Origin: DATATV01 sp035551355
GTDB taxonomy: Bacteria; Actinomycetota; Actinomycetes; Mycobacteriales; Pseudonocardiaceae
NCBI GenBank assembly: GCA_035551355.1
Contig: DASZNF010000137.1
Span: 1-64,000 of the forward strand
Length of the DNA stretch: 64,000 nucleotides
Direction: 5' to 3'
The position numbers and the translations under genes are program-made. Of the stretch, positions 8,028-16,492 are shown one piece after another. How positions within the stretch are numbered: position 1 is the stretch's first letter; every line of letters begins with the position of its first letter. The notes under the pieces were generated by a model, which saw only the letters and a list, made by a program, of their open reading frames with translations, was not told the origin of the DNA and ran no database searches.

Positions 8028-8277
8028 AGGCGATCGGGCTTTCTCGGCAGCAGGTACGGGTCGCGTCCCACCAAGTTGTGAAGTTTCTGTGCAGGTTGCA
8101 GTGCTGGATCCAGACAACCGGTGTGGGACGAGGGCACTGTAGCCGACCCGATGAGGACCTCGGGGCAGTACTGGTCCACTCCCGCCGCCTCCACTGTGCC
8201 CGCGGTGCGGGCCAGGTCCGGTTTCCCCAGGATGAAGTCTGGATTACCGGTGTTGCGCGCAATCACTCGATGGTGTG
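8028..8277. other. Intergenic region between otsA and the OtsB-GH15 gene
   Basis: 250 bases between two genes on the same strand, long enough for a separate promoter for the fusion gene. On the minus strand a TACAGT hexamer lies near 8140. I see no conserved gene, although a frame is open across the region. Confidence 0.4.
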
Positions 8278-9798
8278 TCAGTACGGAATGTCCGGTTGGT
8301 CCGCCGGGTTGAGCGCGGCCAGGAACGACCGGGCCCAGCGGTCCACGTCGTGGGTGAGCACCTGACGGCGCAGCGCGCGCATCCGCCGGTGGCCCTCGGC
8401 CGGGTCCATGGTCAGGGCCTTGAGCATGGCGTTCTTCACGCCGTCCAGGTCGTGCGGGTTGACCAGCAGGGAACTGGTCAGCTCGGCGGCGGCCCCGGCG
8501 AACTCGGACAGCACCAGCGCCCCGCCCAGGTCGTGCCGGGAGGCCACGTACTCCTTGCACACCAGGTTCATGCCGTCCCGCACCGGCGTCACCACCATGA
8601 CGTCGGAGGCGGAGAAGAACGCGACCAGCTCCTCCCGGTCCACCGACTGGTGCAGGTAGTGCACGACGGGGTAACCCACCCGGCCGAACTCGCCGTTGAT
8701 CCGGCCGACCTGGCCCTCGATGCTGCCGCGCATCCGCCGGTAGTGCTCGACCCGTTCCCGGCTGGGCGTGGCCAGCTGGATCATCACCACATCGGCCGGA
8801 TCCACCCGGCCCTCGGCCAGCAGTTCGTACAGCGCGCGGAGACGGACGTCGATGCCCTTGGTGTAGTCCAGCCGGTCGACGCCGAGCAGCACCTTGCGCG
8901 GATTGCCCAGGTCGGCGCGCAGTTGCCGGGCCCGGGCGACCACGTCCTTGCGCCGGGACAGCGCGTCGATGCCGCCCGCGTCGATGGAGATGGGGAAGGC
9001 GCCCACCCGCACCCGCCGGTTGCCGAACTGCACCGAACCGGGCCGGGTGCGCACGCCGACCGCGGCCCGGGTGGGTTCCAGGCCGACCAGCCGCCGGGCC
9101 AGCCACAGGAAGTTCTGCGCGCCCCCGGCCAGGTGGAACCCGACCAGGTCGGCGCCGAGCAGGCCGCGGATGATCTCGGTCCGCCAGGGCAGCTGCATGA
9201 ACAGCTCCACCGGCGGGAACGGGATGTGCAGGAAGAAGCCGATGCGCAGGTCCGGACGCTGGTCGCGGAGCATGGCCGGGACCAGTTGCAGCTGGTAGTC
9301 CTGCACCCAGACGGTGGCGCCGCGGGCGGCCACCTCGGCGGTCGCGTCGGCGAACCGCCGGTTGACCTTGACGTAGCTGTCCCACCAGGTCCGTTCGAAC
9401 ACCGGCGGGGCGACCACGTCGTGGTAGAGCGGCCAGAGGGTGGCGTTGGAGAAGCCCTCGTAGTAGTCCCGGACCTCGGAGGTGGACAGGCTCACCGGGT
9501 GCAGCAGCATGCCCTCGTCGGCGAAGGCGGCCACGTCGGAGTCGGCCACGCCAGGCCAGCCGACCCAGGCCCCGTGCCGGGCCCGCAGGAACGGTTCCAG
9601 CGCGGTGACCAGACCGCCCGGGCTGTGCCGCCACCGCTCGGTGCCGTCGTCCAGCCGTTCCAGGTCGACCGGCAGCCGGTTGGCCACCACCACGAAGTCC
9701 GCACCGCGCTCGGCACCGGGTTCGGGGTCGAGGTCGAGGCCAAGGCCGGAGTCGTGCTCCGAAGCCGGCTCGGCACGGTCACTCGTCGATCTGCTCAC
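8278..9798 (-). CDS. otsA: Trehalose-6-phosphate synthase (GT20)
   Basis: Transfers glucose from a nucleotide sugar to glucose 6-phosphate to make trehalose 6-phosphate, the first step of the OtsAB pathway. The 506 residues contain FVVVANRLPVDLER, the donor/acceptor loop region SPGGLVTAL, WVQDYQLQLVP, FFLHIPFPP, LLGVDRLDYTKGI and VVTPVRDGMNLV with ALVLSEFAG, all standard GT20 motifs. GTG at 9798 was chosen because GAGGAGG lies 10 bases upstream; upstream in-frame codons are not conserved. An acidic N-terminal extension of about 30 residues precedes the fold. The product is the substrate of the phosphatase domain of the next gene. Confidence 0.95.
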   Translation of the reverse strand: MSRSTSDRAEPASEHDSGLGLDLDPEPGAERGADFVVVANRLPVDLERLDDGTERWRHSPGGLVTALEPFLRARHGAWVGWPGVADSDVAAFADEGMLLHPVSLSTSEVRDYYEGFSNATLWPLYHDVVAPPVFERTWWDSYVKVNRRFADATAEVAARGATVWVQDYQLQLVPAMLRDQRPDLRIGFFLHIPFPPVELFMQLPWRTEIIRGLLGADLVGFHLAGGAQNFLWLARRLVGLEPTRAAVGVRTRPGSVQFGNRRVRVGAFPISIDAGGIDALSRRKDVVARARQLRADLGNPRKVLLGVDRLDYTKGIDVRLRALYELLAEGRVDPADVVMIQLATPSRERVEHYRRMRGSIEGQVGRINGEFGRVGYPVVHYLHQSVDREELVAFFSASDVMVVTPVRDGMNLVCKEYVASRHDLGGALVLSEFAGAAAELTSSLLVNPHDLDGVKNAMLKALTMDPAEGHRRMRALRRQVLTHDVDRWARSFLAALNPADQPDIPY

Positions 9799-10003
9799 GC
9801 GGGGGACGCCTCCTCGCCTACCGGTATGCCCGCCACGGTGGGTGGTCATACCTGGAAGCGGCCGGTGTGCGGAACGCGACACCGCACCGCTGTCTGTGAG
9901 GTTAGTGAGGTCCGCGAGCGGATGGAGGGTGCTGCGGAGTAAACCGGGCCGTGGTTCCCATCACCGTTACGCCCGATTTACCCGCCGTGCACCCCGTTCT
10001 GGG

Positions 10004-11464
10004 TCAGTCCAGCCTGCGGCGAGTCGGCCGCAACGGGCCGGCCAGTCGCGGTCCGGCCAGCCTGCGCTCCAGCCGGGAGAACCCGGTGCGCACCGGCTGG
10101 GCCAGGAACTCGCCGAGCACCACGCCCGCGGCCAGGGCCAGGGCGGTGGCCACGGCGAGCATCGCGGTGGACACACCGGCCGGGTCGCGTTGCACGGCGA
10201 GCTGGAACATCGAGTTGTAGGTGGTCAGACCGGGCAGCAGCGGGGTGAGCCCGGAGACCGCGACGACCAGCGGGGAGAGCTTGAGCCGCCGGGAGATGAT
10301 CCCGTTGACCAGGCCGACCAGAATGGCCGCGGCGGCGCTGGCGGCGATCTGGTTGATCCCGGCGAGCATCAACGCTCCGTGCGCGGCCGCCCCCAGCGCT
10401 CCCGCGCCGCCCGCGACCAGCAGGGCGCTGCGCGTGGCGTAACAGGCCAGCGCGAACGCCGCGGCCGCGGCGGCCCCGGCGAGCACGGCGACCGGGAGGT
10501 GCAGCGCGGACTGGGGGACGGGCTGGCCCAGCGCACTGCTGGGCATGCCGAGCCGGACCGCGACCGCCAGTCCGATGACCACACCGGCGACCAGGCCCGC
10601 GGAGGTCATGCTGGTCTCCATGGCGCGGCCTGCGGCCGTGACGTTGAACCCGGAGATGGCGTCCTGCACCGCACTGACCACGGACAATCCGGACAGGAGG
10701 GCGGTCAGGGCGCCCGCCACGACCAGAGAAGGCGCCACCCCACTGGGCAACAGCCCCAGCCGCATGATCACCAGCGTGGCGCCGGTGGCCAGCGCACCGC
10801 CGACCAGCTGCTGAAAGAAGAACGGCAGTGCCCGCCGGTTGAGCCAGCGACCGACCCGGTCGATGAGCGCGGTGATGCCGCCCGAGAACAGCGCCACCAT
10901 CGGACCGCCGCCGAGCAACACAGTGACCGAGGCGGCCAGCAGTGCCCAGCCGAGGGTGGCGACCCAACGCGGGTAGGGGTGGCCTGCGGAGGTGGCCTCG
11001 TCGAGTTCGTTGCGGGCCGTGGAGGCGCTGACCTCGTGCTTGGTGATCCGGCGGACGAGCTGTTCGACCTGCTGGAGGCGGGTGTAATCCAGGGAGCGGG
11101 CGCGAACCACGCGGTCGGTGGTGATCGGGGCGAGGTCGGTGCCTCGATGGCAGCAGATGCGGATGGAGGTGAAGATCACATCCACCTCGCAGTGCGGCAG
11201 GCCGTAGGACTCGGTGACCGCGATGATCGTCGCGGTCACGTCGGCCGCGCCCGCGCCGCTGGCCATCAGCACTTCGCCCACGCGAAGCGCGAGGTCCAGC
11301 ACCAGGTTGACGGTGCGGTCATCGGGCAGCGCCGGGCCGATGATCGCGTTGTTCCTGGTCAAATTCACGGTCGGATGTGAGCGCCGACCCGTGGCCGGCC
11401 GCTCAACAGTGGTCAACGACGACCCACGCGACGAACGAGCGTGGTGGCGATGACCGAACCACAC
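10004..11464 (-). CDS. ThrE-family threonine/serine exporter
   Basis: An integral membrane exporter of the ThrE family, which removes threonine and serine from the cell in corynebacteria. The 486 residues have an N-terminal cytoplasmic PF06738 (DUF1212) region with LALRVGEVLMASGAGAADV, then about ten hydrophobic segments in two groups, the second being a PF12821 domain with ISGFNVTAAGR before it and FQLAVQRDPAGVS near the end. GTG at 11464 was chosen because AAGGAGG sits 7 bases upstream; the longer open frame has no better site. Monocistronic, transcribed away from the tRNA gene. Substrate is inferred from the family. Confidence 0.85.
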   Translation of the reverse strand: MWFGHRHHARSSRGSSLTTVERPATGRRSHPTVNLTRNNAIIGPALPDDRTVNLVLDLALRVGEVLMASGAGAADVTATIIAVTESYGLPHCEVDVIFTSIRICCHRGTDLAPITTDRVVRARSLDYTRLQQVEQLVRRITKHEVSASTARNELDEATSAGHPYPRWVATLGWALLAASVTVLLGGGPMVALFSGGITALIDRVGRWLNRRALPFFFQQLVGGALATGATLVIMRLGLLPSGVAPSLVVAGALTALLSGLSVVSAVQDAISGFNVTAAGRAMETSMTSAGLVAGVVIGLAVAVRLGMPSSALGQPVPQSALHLPVAVLAGAAAAAAFALACYATRSALLVAGGAGALGAAAHGALMLAGINQIAASAAAAILVGLVNGIISRRLKLSPLVVAVSGLTPLLPGLTTYNSMFQLAVQRDPAGVSTAMLAVATALALAAGVVLGEFLAQPVRTGFSRLERRLAGPRLAGPLRPTRRRLD

Positions 11465-11682
11465 GACGGCACCTCCTTCTCCGGCACGGCTAGCTGGGAG
11501 TACCCCGATCTGATCGAGCACCCGTCGTCACATCGCGGAGGACCCGGATCGTGTTCCGGGGTCCAGGACGTGGCGTGCACCACGTCCTGGGTAACTACTC
11601 TAGGTAGACCGATCTCCGCAGGTGGACCCAAGCGGACGACGCTTAGGATGAGACCGGGTCCAGGCCGTCGGTCCAGGCCCAC

Positions 11683-11755
11683 GCCGGCGTAGCTCAATTG
11701 GCAGAGCACCCGCCTTGTAAGCGGAAGGTTGCGGGTTCGAGTCCCGCCGCCGGCT
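11683..11755 (+). tRNA. tRNA-Thr (anticodon TGT)
   Basis: A 73-base cloverleaf: acceptor GCCGGCG/CGCCGGC with discriminator T, D-arm GCTC/GAGC, anticodon loop CTTGTAA (anticodon TGT, reading ACA), and T-arm GCGGG TTCGAGT CCCGC. The outermost anticodon-stem pair is C-A. CCA is not encoded. An integrase remnant lies directly 3' of it, as expected of a tRNA used as an integration site. Confidence 0.95.
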
Positions 11756-11819
11756 CGGTTCTTCACGTTTTTCACCCCCTCCGACCTGCAAATTTTGGTT
11801 CGGGTTGGGTTAACCCTTG

Positions 11820-12015
11820 TGTCAAGATCGTTTTTCGGCGCCATTTCGGTGCCAGTCGGCTCCGTTGGACGGTTTTGCGGCCGCTTGCGGGGGATCAGCG
11901 CGCTGATCGCCTCCACGACCTCGGTCTGGATCTCCTCCAGGCTGTTGGGGTAGGTCTCGGCGGTCAGCCGGTACGACGAGTGCCCGAGTAGCTCCTGAAC
12001 CTCCTTGATGTCGTG
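11820..12015 (-). pseudogene. Tyrosine-recombinase (phage-type integrase) C-terminal remnant
   Basis: The minus strand encodes DIKEVQELLGHSSYRLTAET followed by Y and then an Ala/Ile-rich tail, EVVEAISALIP. This is the last part of a tyrosine integrase: L-G-H-S-S is box III, and the Tyr after TAET is the catalytic tyrosine. Everything upstream, including the Arg of box I and the H-x-x-R box, is gone, and an in-frame TGA lies near 12078. The frame then runs open toward and through the tRNA gene with no clear end. An integrase pointing at a tRNA 3' end is the classic arrangement of an integrative element; this one is dead. Confidence 0.85.
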
Positions 12016-12242
12016 CCCGGAGGCCGGGCCAGGGTCCCCGCGCAGTGGCGCAATCCGTTCGAAAGCACCGCCAAGGTGTGCTCATCGAACGAGGAGTCTG
12101 AGTCGAGGCACAGCCTGTTGTCGCGCTGGCCAGCTATCGACCAAACGCAGGTTGGGTACGCCGTCCTTACAGTGCGCCCACCAAGAGGCGCTCGACCCGC
12201 ATCCCGAACAAGGAAATCCCGACAAAGGAAGGAGTCAGGCAC
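12016..12242. other. Non-coding stretch between integrase remnant and carboxylesterase
   Basis: About 230 bases without a recognisable gene. The right end holds the carboxylesterase Shine-Dalgarno GGAAGGAG (12227-12234) and a TACAGT hexamer near 12166 that could be its -10. It is probably the joint between the decayed element and neighbouring DNA. I did not find a second copy of the tRNA 3' end here. Confidence 0.4.
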
Positions 12243-13919
12243 GTGATGGACGCACAGGCGGTCGTGCGGGTGGCGACCGGCCTGCTCCGCGGAGCCCGCG
12301 AGGAGGGTGTCGTCGTCTACCGCGGCGTGCCCTTCGCCCAGCCGCCGGTGGGACCGCTGCGGTTCGGCTCGCCGCTGCCGCCGCAGCCGTGGTCGGGTGT
12401 CCGGGACGCGAGCCGCCCGGGCCCCGCTTCGTACCAGTTCAACTCCGACAATCAGAGCGATGTCGAGCGCATCATCCGGGACATCGACCCCGGCGTGCCC
12501 GGCATCATGGCGTGGCCCGGCTACAGCAACGCGACCTACCGCCATAACCACGCGGCAGAGGACTGCCTGTACCTCGACATCTGGGTTCCGGAGTCGGCCC
12601 CGCGGGCAGGACTGCCCGTCTACGTCTACTACCACGGCGGGGCGAACGCGGTCAGTTCTGGCTCGTTCGAGCTGGAACGGGGTGCGAACCTGGCCCGTGA
12701 GGGCGACATGATCGTGATCCGGCCGAACTACCGGATGGGTGCCCTCGGCTGGGTCCACTTCGGGCTCCTGGGCGGCGATCTGCCCGAAGCGGTGAACCTG
12801 GGGGTGCAGGACCAGTTCGCCGCGCTGAAGTGGGTGCACGAGAACATCGAGGCGTTCGGTGGCGACCCGGACAACATCACGATCGGCGGGGAGTCAGCCG
12901 GAGCCACCGCGGTCTCGCACCTGCTGACCAACCCGAACGCGCGCCCCTACTTCCGGCGTGCGGTGATGCAGTCGTTGTCCCCGTTCAACCTCTGGTGCAC
13001 CCAGCAGCGCCCGGAAGCTGTCGCCGTCGCGCAGATGTACCTCGACCTGCTGCGTATCGACGACCCGGCGCGACTTCGGGACATCGACCCGAACCGGCTG
13101 CTGGCCGTGCAGAACGTGCTGACCCGCTACTTCCACCCCGACCGGCATCTCGCCTGGCGTCCCCTGGGCGCCGTCGTCGAGGGGGACTGGGTTCCGCAGG
13201 CTCCGGCGCTGCACCTGTCGGAGAACACAGTCGCCCACCCAGGTCTGGAAGTGGCCATCGGTTTCGCGAAGGACGAATGGCAGTTCTTCCGCGGGCACTC
13301 CGAGACGGTCAGCCGCGGGTCCCGGCAGGACGTGCTGCGCGTCCTGGAGCAGACATTCGGCGCTGACGGTGCCGAGGAGGTCTACCAGCGGTTCCACGAC
13401 CTCCAGCCGGATCACGCGCCAGGGTTGCTGCTGTCGGACATCATGTCTTTCGAGTTCTTCAAACTGTCGTCCCTGGCGATCGCGCACAACCTCAGCGCGC
13501 AGCAGATCCCCGTGCATCTGTATCAGTTCTCCTATGATCTGCCCGGTCTCGACGGTCGGCTCCGCGCCGTGCACACCGGGAACATCCCCTTCCTGTTCCG
13601 GAACCATGCCGAACGCGACCTCGCGTGGTGGCCGACCTTCGACGGAGCCGATCGGCAGGACGTACGGCGGGTCAGCGCGCAGATGGGCGAGCTGTACGCG
13701 TCATTTATCCGCAGTGGCCAGCCAGGGCCCGGGTGGCCACCATTCAACCCGGACGACTGGACCGTGCTCTGGTTCGGCCGATCCGTCGAGCCGAGGCCGG
13801 GCCTGCTCAAAACGGAGTGGGACACCTTCCAGGAACGCGGGTTCGGCACCGTTCGGTCGGTGGAGAACGCACTCGTCGGCAACGTCCGGGCAGCGCTGCC
13901 GAACACGCCAGCCGCCTAG
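12243..13919 (+). CDS. Type B carboxylesterase (alpha/beta hydrolase)
   Basis: A 558-residue carboxylesterase of the cholinesterase/type B family (PF00135), hydrolysing an ester of unknown identity. N-terminal GVPFAQPPVGPLRFG is the family signature; the oxyanion hole region is YYHGGAN; the nucleophile Ser218 is in GGESAGA; the catalytic His is probably in RAVHTGNIPF. There is no signal peptide, so the enzyme is cytoplasmic. GTG at 12243 is 8 bases after GGAAGGAG; the overlapping ATG at 12246 is the alternative. It lies between an integrase remnant and a sugar operon, so it may be old element cargo. Confidence 0.9.
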   Translation: MMDAQAVVRVATGLLRGAREEGVVVYRGVPFAQPPVGPLRFGSPLPPQPWSGVRDASRPGPASYQFNSDNQSDVERIIRDIDPGVPGIMAWPGYSNATYRHNHAAEDCLYLDIWVPESAPRAGLPVYVYYHGGANAVSSGSFELERGANLAREGDMIVIRPNYRMGALGWVHFGLLGGDLPEAVNLGVQDQFAALKWVHENIEAFGGDPDNITIGGESAGATAVSHLLTNPNARPYFRRAVMQSLSPFNLWCTQQRPEAVAVAQMYLDLLRIDDPARLRDIDPNRLLAVQNVLTRYFHPDRHLAWRPLGAVVEGDWVPQAPALHLSENTVAHPGLEVAIGFAKDEWQFFRGHSETVSRGSRQDVLRVLEQTFGADGAEEVYQRFHDLQPDHAPGLLLSDIMSFEFFKLSSLAIAHNLSAQQIPVHLYQFSYDLPGLDGRLRAVHTGNIPFLFRNHAERDLAWWPTFDGADRQDVRRVSAQMGELYASFIRSGQPGPGWPPFNPDDWTVLWFGRSVEPRPGLLKTEWDTFQERGFGTVRSVENALVGNVRAALPNTPAA

Positions 13920-14081
13920 CGAGCCAGTTTGTGATCTTGACGTGAAAACTGTGCGTAGCCCGGCGGTCAAGCCCGGCCGGTGAGCAGGCCGCCGCCCCCA
14001 TATCGGCACCGTGGTGAAGGGGCGGTTTGTCCGGCCGGTCGAACGTTTGCCTGTGGCGCACGCACGGACGAGACCAGCCGG

Positions 14082-14093
14082 GAAAACGTTGTC
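14082..14093. promoter_or_regulatory. Upstream LacI-type operator (one mismatch)
   Basis: GAAAACGTTGTC differs at one base from the perfect palindrome at 14245-14256 and lies 163 bases upstream, close to a whole number of helical turns (about 15.5). A distant second operator suggests repression by looping. The intergenic region 13920-14295 holds no gene. Confidence 0.55.
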
Positions 14094-14209
14094 TTGGTCA
14101 GCATCGACGCGCACTGAACCGTTGCCTACCTGGGGAATCGCGTCGCCACCAACCTCGCCTGCCGTGACGCCTCGTGCCTAGATCAACACCCAGCGGTATC
14201 GATTGAGTG

Positions 14210-14238
14210 TTGTGCGTGTCACAGACACCGTCTACAAC
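14210..14238 (+). promoter_or_regulatory. Promoter of the frc-like sugar ABC operon
   Basis: TTGTGC (14210-14215), a 17-base spacer and TACAAC (14233-14238). The predicted start of transcription falls on the operator that follows. The spacer holds a second small palindrome, GTGTCACAGACAC (14216-14228). Confidence 0.55.
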
Positions 14239-14244
14239 AGTGGG

Positions 14245-14256
14245 GACAACGTTGTC
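14245..14256. promoter_or_regulatory. Main LacI-type operator of the sugar ABC operon
   Basis: GACAACGTTGTC is a perfect 12-bp palindrome with the central CG step typical of LacI-family operators. It lies 6 bases after the -10, over the predicted start of transcription, where bound repressor would block initiation. The likely binder is the LacI-family protein encoded at 17387. Confidence 0.7.
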
Positions 14257-14295
14257 TCGGGGCGATCAGGTTTCGGACTTGGAAGGAACCGTGGG

Positions 14296-15393
14296 ATGGG
14301 AAAACGTGGTGCGACGGGGCGCCGGTCCCTGATTCGAGGAGTCACCTTCGCGGCGGTGGCGCTGGCGGGCGCTGCCTGCCTGGCCGCCTGTGGCTCGGGC
14401 GGGAGCTCGTCCGGCCGGGCCGGTGTCTCGCTCATTCTCAAGACCCTGTCCAATCCCTACTTCGTGTCCATGGAGAACGACGCCAAGAAGGAGGCGGCCA
14501 AGGACAACGTCTCGCTCACCGTCGCGGCCGGCCAGTCCGACGGTGACACGCAGACCCAGATCACCGCCATCGACAACGCCATCGCGCGTGGCGACCAGGG
14601 CATTCTGATCACCATCAACGGGAACGCGGTCAATGCCGAGCTCCAAAAGGCCCGGCAGGCTGGGCTTTACATCATCGCGCTGGACACCGCGCCGACCCCG
14701 CCCAGCGTCGCGGACATCACCTACGCCACCGACAACGAAGCGGCCGGGAAGCTGATCGGGCAGTACACGGCCGCCCGGCTCAACGGGGCGAAGGCCGTTG
14801 TCGCCATGCTCGACCTGTTCAACAACCAGGTCGTTTCCGTTGACACGTCACGGGATCACGGGTTCCTGGAAGGCTTGGGCATCGATCCGGGCTCCAAGAC
14901 GCAGAACGGGCAGGAAGCCAAGTCGGGCAACTACACCGCAGGCAAGGGCGGCGCCTACACCATCGCCTGTCACCAGCCCACCACCGGCGCCATCCCGGGC
15001 GGCAAGACCGCCATGGAGAACTGCTTGTCCGCCAACGGAAACATCAACGTCGTCTACACCATCAACGAGCCGGCCGCGGACGGCGCCATCCAGGCGTTGC
15101 AGGCCGCGGGCAAGACGGGCGTTCTGGTGGTCACCATCGACGGGAGCTGCCAGTACATCAACAGCCTGGTCAAGACGGGCACGGTGGCCGCGGATTCGGT
15201 GCAGTATCCGGGAAAGATGGCCGCCCTGGGCGTGCAGACGATTTCCTCGCTCGCGCACGGTGGCAAGAAGCCCGCGCTCCCCGCCGGTCAGGACTTCATC
15301 AACACCGGCACCGCGTTGACCACGGGGACGCCGGTCGCCGGGGTCACCAGCGAGACTCCGGCCCAGGCCGGGACCGCCTGTTGGGGTAGCTGA
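14296..15393 (+). CDS. Sugar ABC transporter substrate-binding lipoprotein (fructose/ribose type)
   Basis: A 365-residue lipoprotein that captures a sugar outside the cell for the permease and ATPase encoded next. The lipobox LAAC places the lipidated Cys at residue 32. The mature part is a type I periplasmic-binding fold (PF13407) with SLILKTLSNPYFVSMENDA, the loop DNAIARGDQGILIT and TIDGSCQYINS, closest by motif to FrcB-type fructose-binding proteins. ATG at 14296 follows GGAAGGA by 8 bases. An operator-overlapped promoter lies just upstream. The order binding protein, permease, ATPase is that of frcBCA. Sugar specificity is inferred, helped by the nearby broken fructanase. Confidence 0.88.
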   Translation: MGKRGATGRRSLIRGVTFAAVALAGAACLAACGSGGSSSGRAGVSLILKTLSNPYFVSMENDAKKEAAKDNVSLTVAAGQSDGDTQTQITAIDNAIARGDQGILITINGNAVNAELQKARQAGLYIIALDTAPTPPSVADITYATDNEAAGKLIGQYTAARLNGAKAVVAMLDLFNNQVVSVDTSRDHGFLEGLGIDPGSKTQNGQEAKSGNYTAGKGGAYTIACHQPTTGAIPGGKTAMENCLSANGNINVVYTINEPAADGAIQALQAAGKTGVLVVTIDGSCQYINSLVKTGTVAADSVQYPGKMAALGVQTISSLAHGGKKPALPAGQDFINTGTALTTGTPVAGVTSETPAQAGTACWGS

Positions 15394-15457
15394 CCCCTCG
15401 ATCTCCTCGTCCGCGCGGGTTCGCTCGCGCGGGCGAGGATCTGAAACCGAGAAAAGA

Positions 15458-16492
15458 ATGGGCACGCTCATGTCCCAGACGGTCGAAGCGTCCAGTGCCA
15501 CCGACGACGTTCTGCGTCCACGCAACACCCCGGGCCGCCGGCTGCACGGCCTGCTGCACCGGATGCCCGCGTTGTCCCCGCTCGTCGTGCTGATCATCGC
15601 CTGTGTCATTTTCACCCTGGCCAATCCGCGCTTCGTCCGGCCACAGAACCTGTCCATCCTGCTGCAACAGGCCGCGGTGGTCGGGTCGCTCGCGGTCGGG
15701 CAGACGCTGGTCATCCTCACCGCGGGCATCGACCTGTCGGTCGGCGCGATCATGGTGCTGGCCTGCCTGGTGATGGGCAAGCTCGGCGCGGGGGGCATGC
15801 CCGGCCCGGTCGCCTTCCTCATCGGGTTCTTTCTTTCCGTGCTGGCCGCGTTCCTCAACGGGCTGCTGGTCACGCGCATCAAACTTCCGCCGTTCATCGT
15901 CACGCTCGGCACGCTGAGCATCTTCACCGCACTGAGCCTGATCTACGCCCAGGGGCAGACGATTACCTTGAACGGCCACAGCTTTCTCACCTGGACCGGC
16001 ACCACGATCCAAATAGGACGGTTCGGGCTGACTGTCGGAGTGTTGCTGATGTTGTTGCTGTACGTGGGATTCGCCTACGCGCTGCGGCAGACGGCATGGG
16101 GGCGACATCTCTACGCCACCGGCAACGATCCAGAGGCGGCGCGGCTGGCCGGCGTGCGCACCAACCGGGTGCTGCTGTCCGCCTACGTCGTCGCGGGCGC
16201 GGTGTTCGGGATCGCGGCCTGGATTCTGGTCGGCCGGATCTCCGGCGCCGATCCGAACGCCGGGCTCAACGCCAACCTGGAGAGCATCACCGCCGTGGTC
16301 ATCGGCGGCACCAGTCTGTTCGGTGGACGCGGCGCGGTCGTCGGCTCGCTGATCGGCGCGTTGATCGTGCAGGTGTTCGACAACGGCCTCGCGTTGATCG
16401 GGGTCGACCCCAACTATCAGGTGCTGGCCGTGGGCGTTCTGGTGATCATCGCGGTGGCCGCCGACCAGTGGATCCGGAGCGTGAAGTCATGA
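15458..16492 (+). CDS. Sugar ABC transporter permease (RbsC/FrcC type)
   Basis: A 344-residue membrane permease (PF02653) with about ten transmembrane segments. Conserved family sequences include GQTLVILTAGIDLSVGAIM and, near the C-terminus, the cytoplasmic NLESITAVVIGGTSLFGGRG loop that contacts the ATPase. ATG at 15458 has the weak site GAGAAAAGA just upstream; ATG at 15470 is possible. The stop codon overlaps the ATPase start as ATGA, so the two are translationally coupled. It probably works as a homodimer. Confidence 0.93.
   Translation: MGTLMSQTVEASSATDDVLRPRNTPGRRLHGLLHRMPALSPLVVLIIACVIFTLANPRFVRPQNLSILLQQAAVVGSLAVGQTLVILTAGIDLSVGAIMVLACLVMGKLGAGGMPGPVAFLIGFFLSVLAAFLNGLLVTRIKLPPFIVTLGTLSIFTALSLIYAQGQTITLNGHSFLTWTGTTIQIGRFGLTVGVLLMLLLYVGFAYALRQTAWGRHLYATGNDPEAARLAGVRTNRVLLSAYVVAGAVFGIAAWILVGRISGADPNAGLNANLESITAVVIGGTSLFGGRGAVVGSLIGALIVQVFDNGLALIGVDPNYQVLAVGVLVIIAVAADQWIRSVKS

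Noticed and set aside
11731..11755. Second attachment site (repeat of the tRNA 3' end) in the window
   Set aside because: I did not find a copy by eye; a direct-repeat search is needed before any island boundary can be claimed.
11413..11819. Open frame running from the integrase remnant through the tRNA and into the exporter leader
   Set aside because: The part over the tRNA is the usual chance translation of a tRNA-Thr antisense strand; no protein family supports it.
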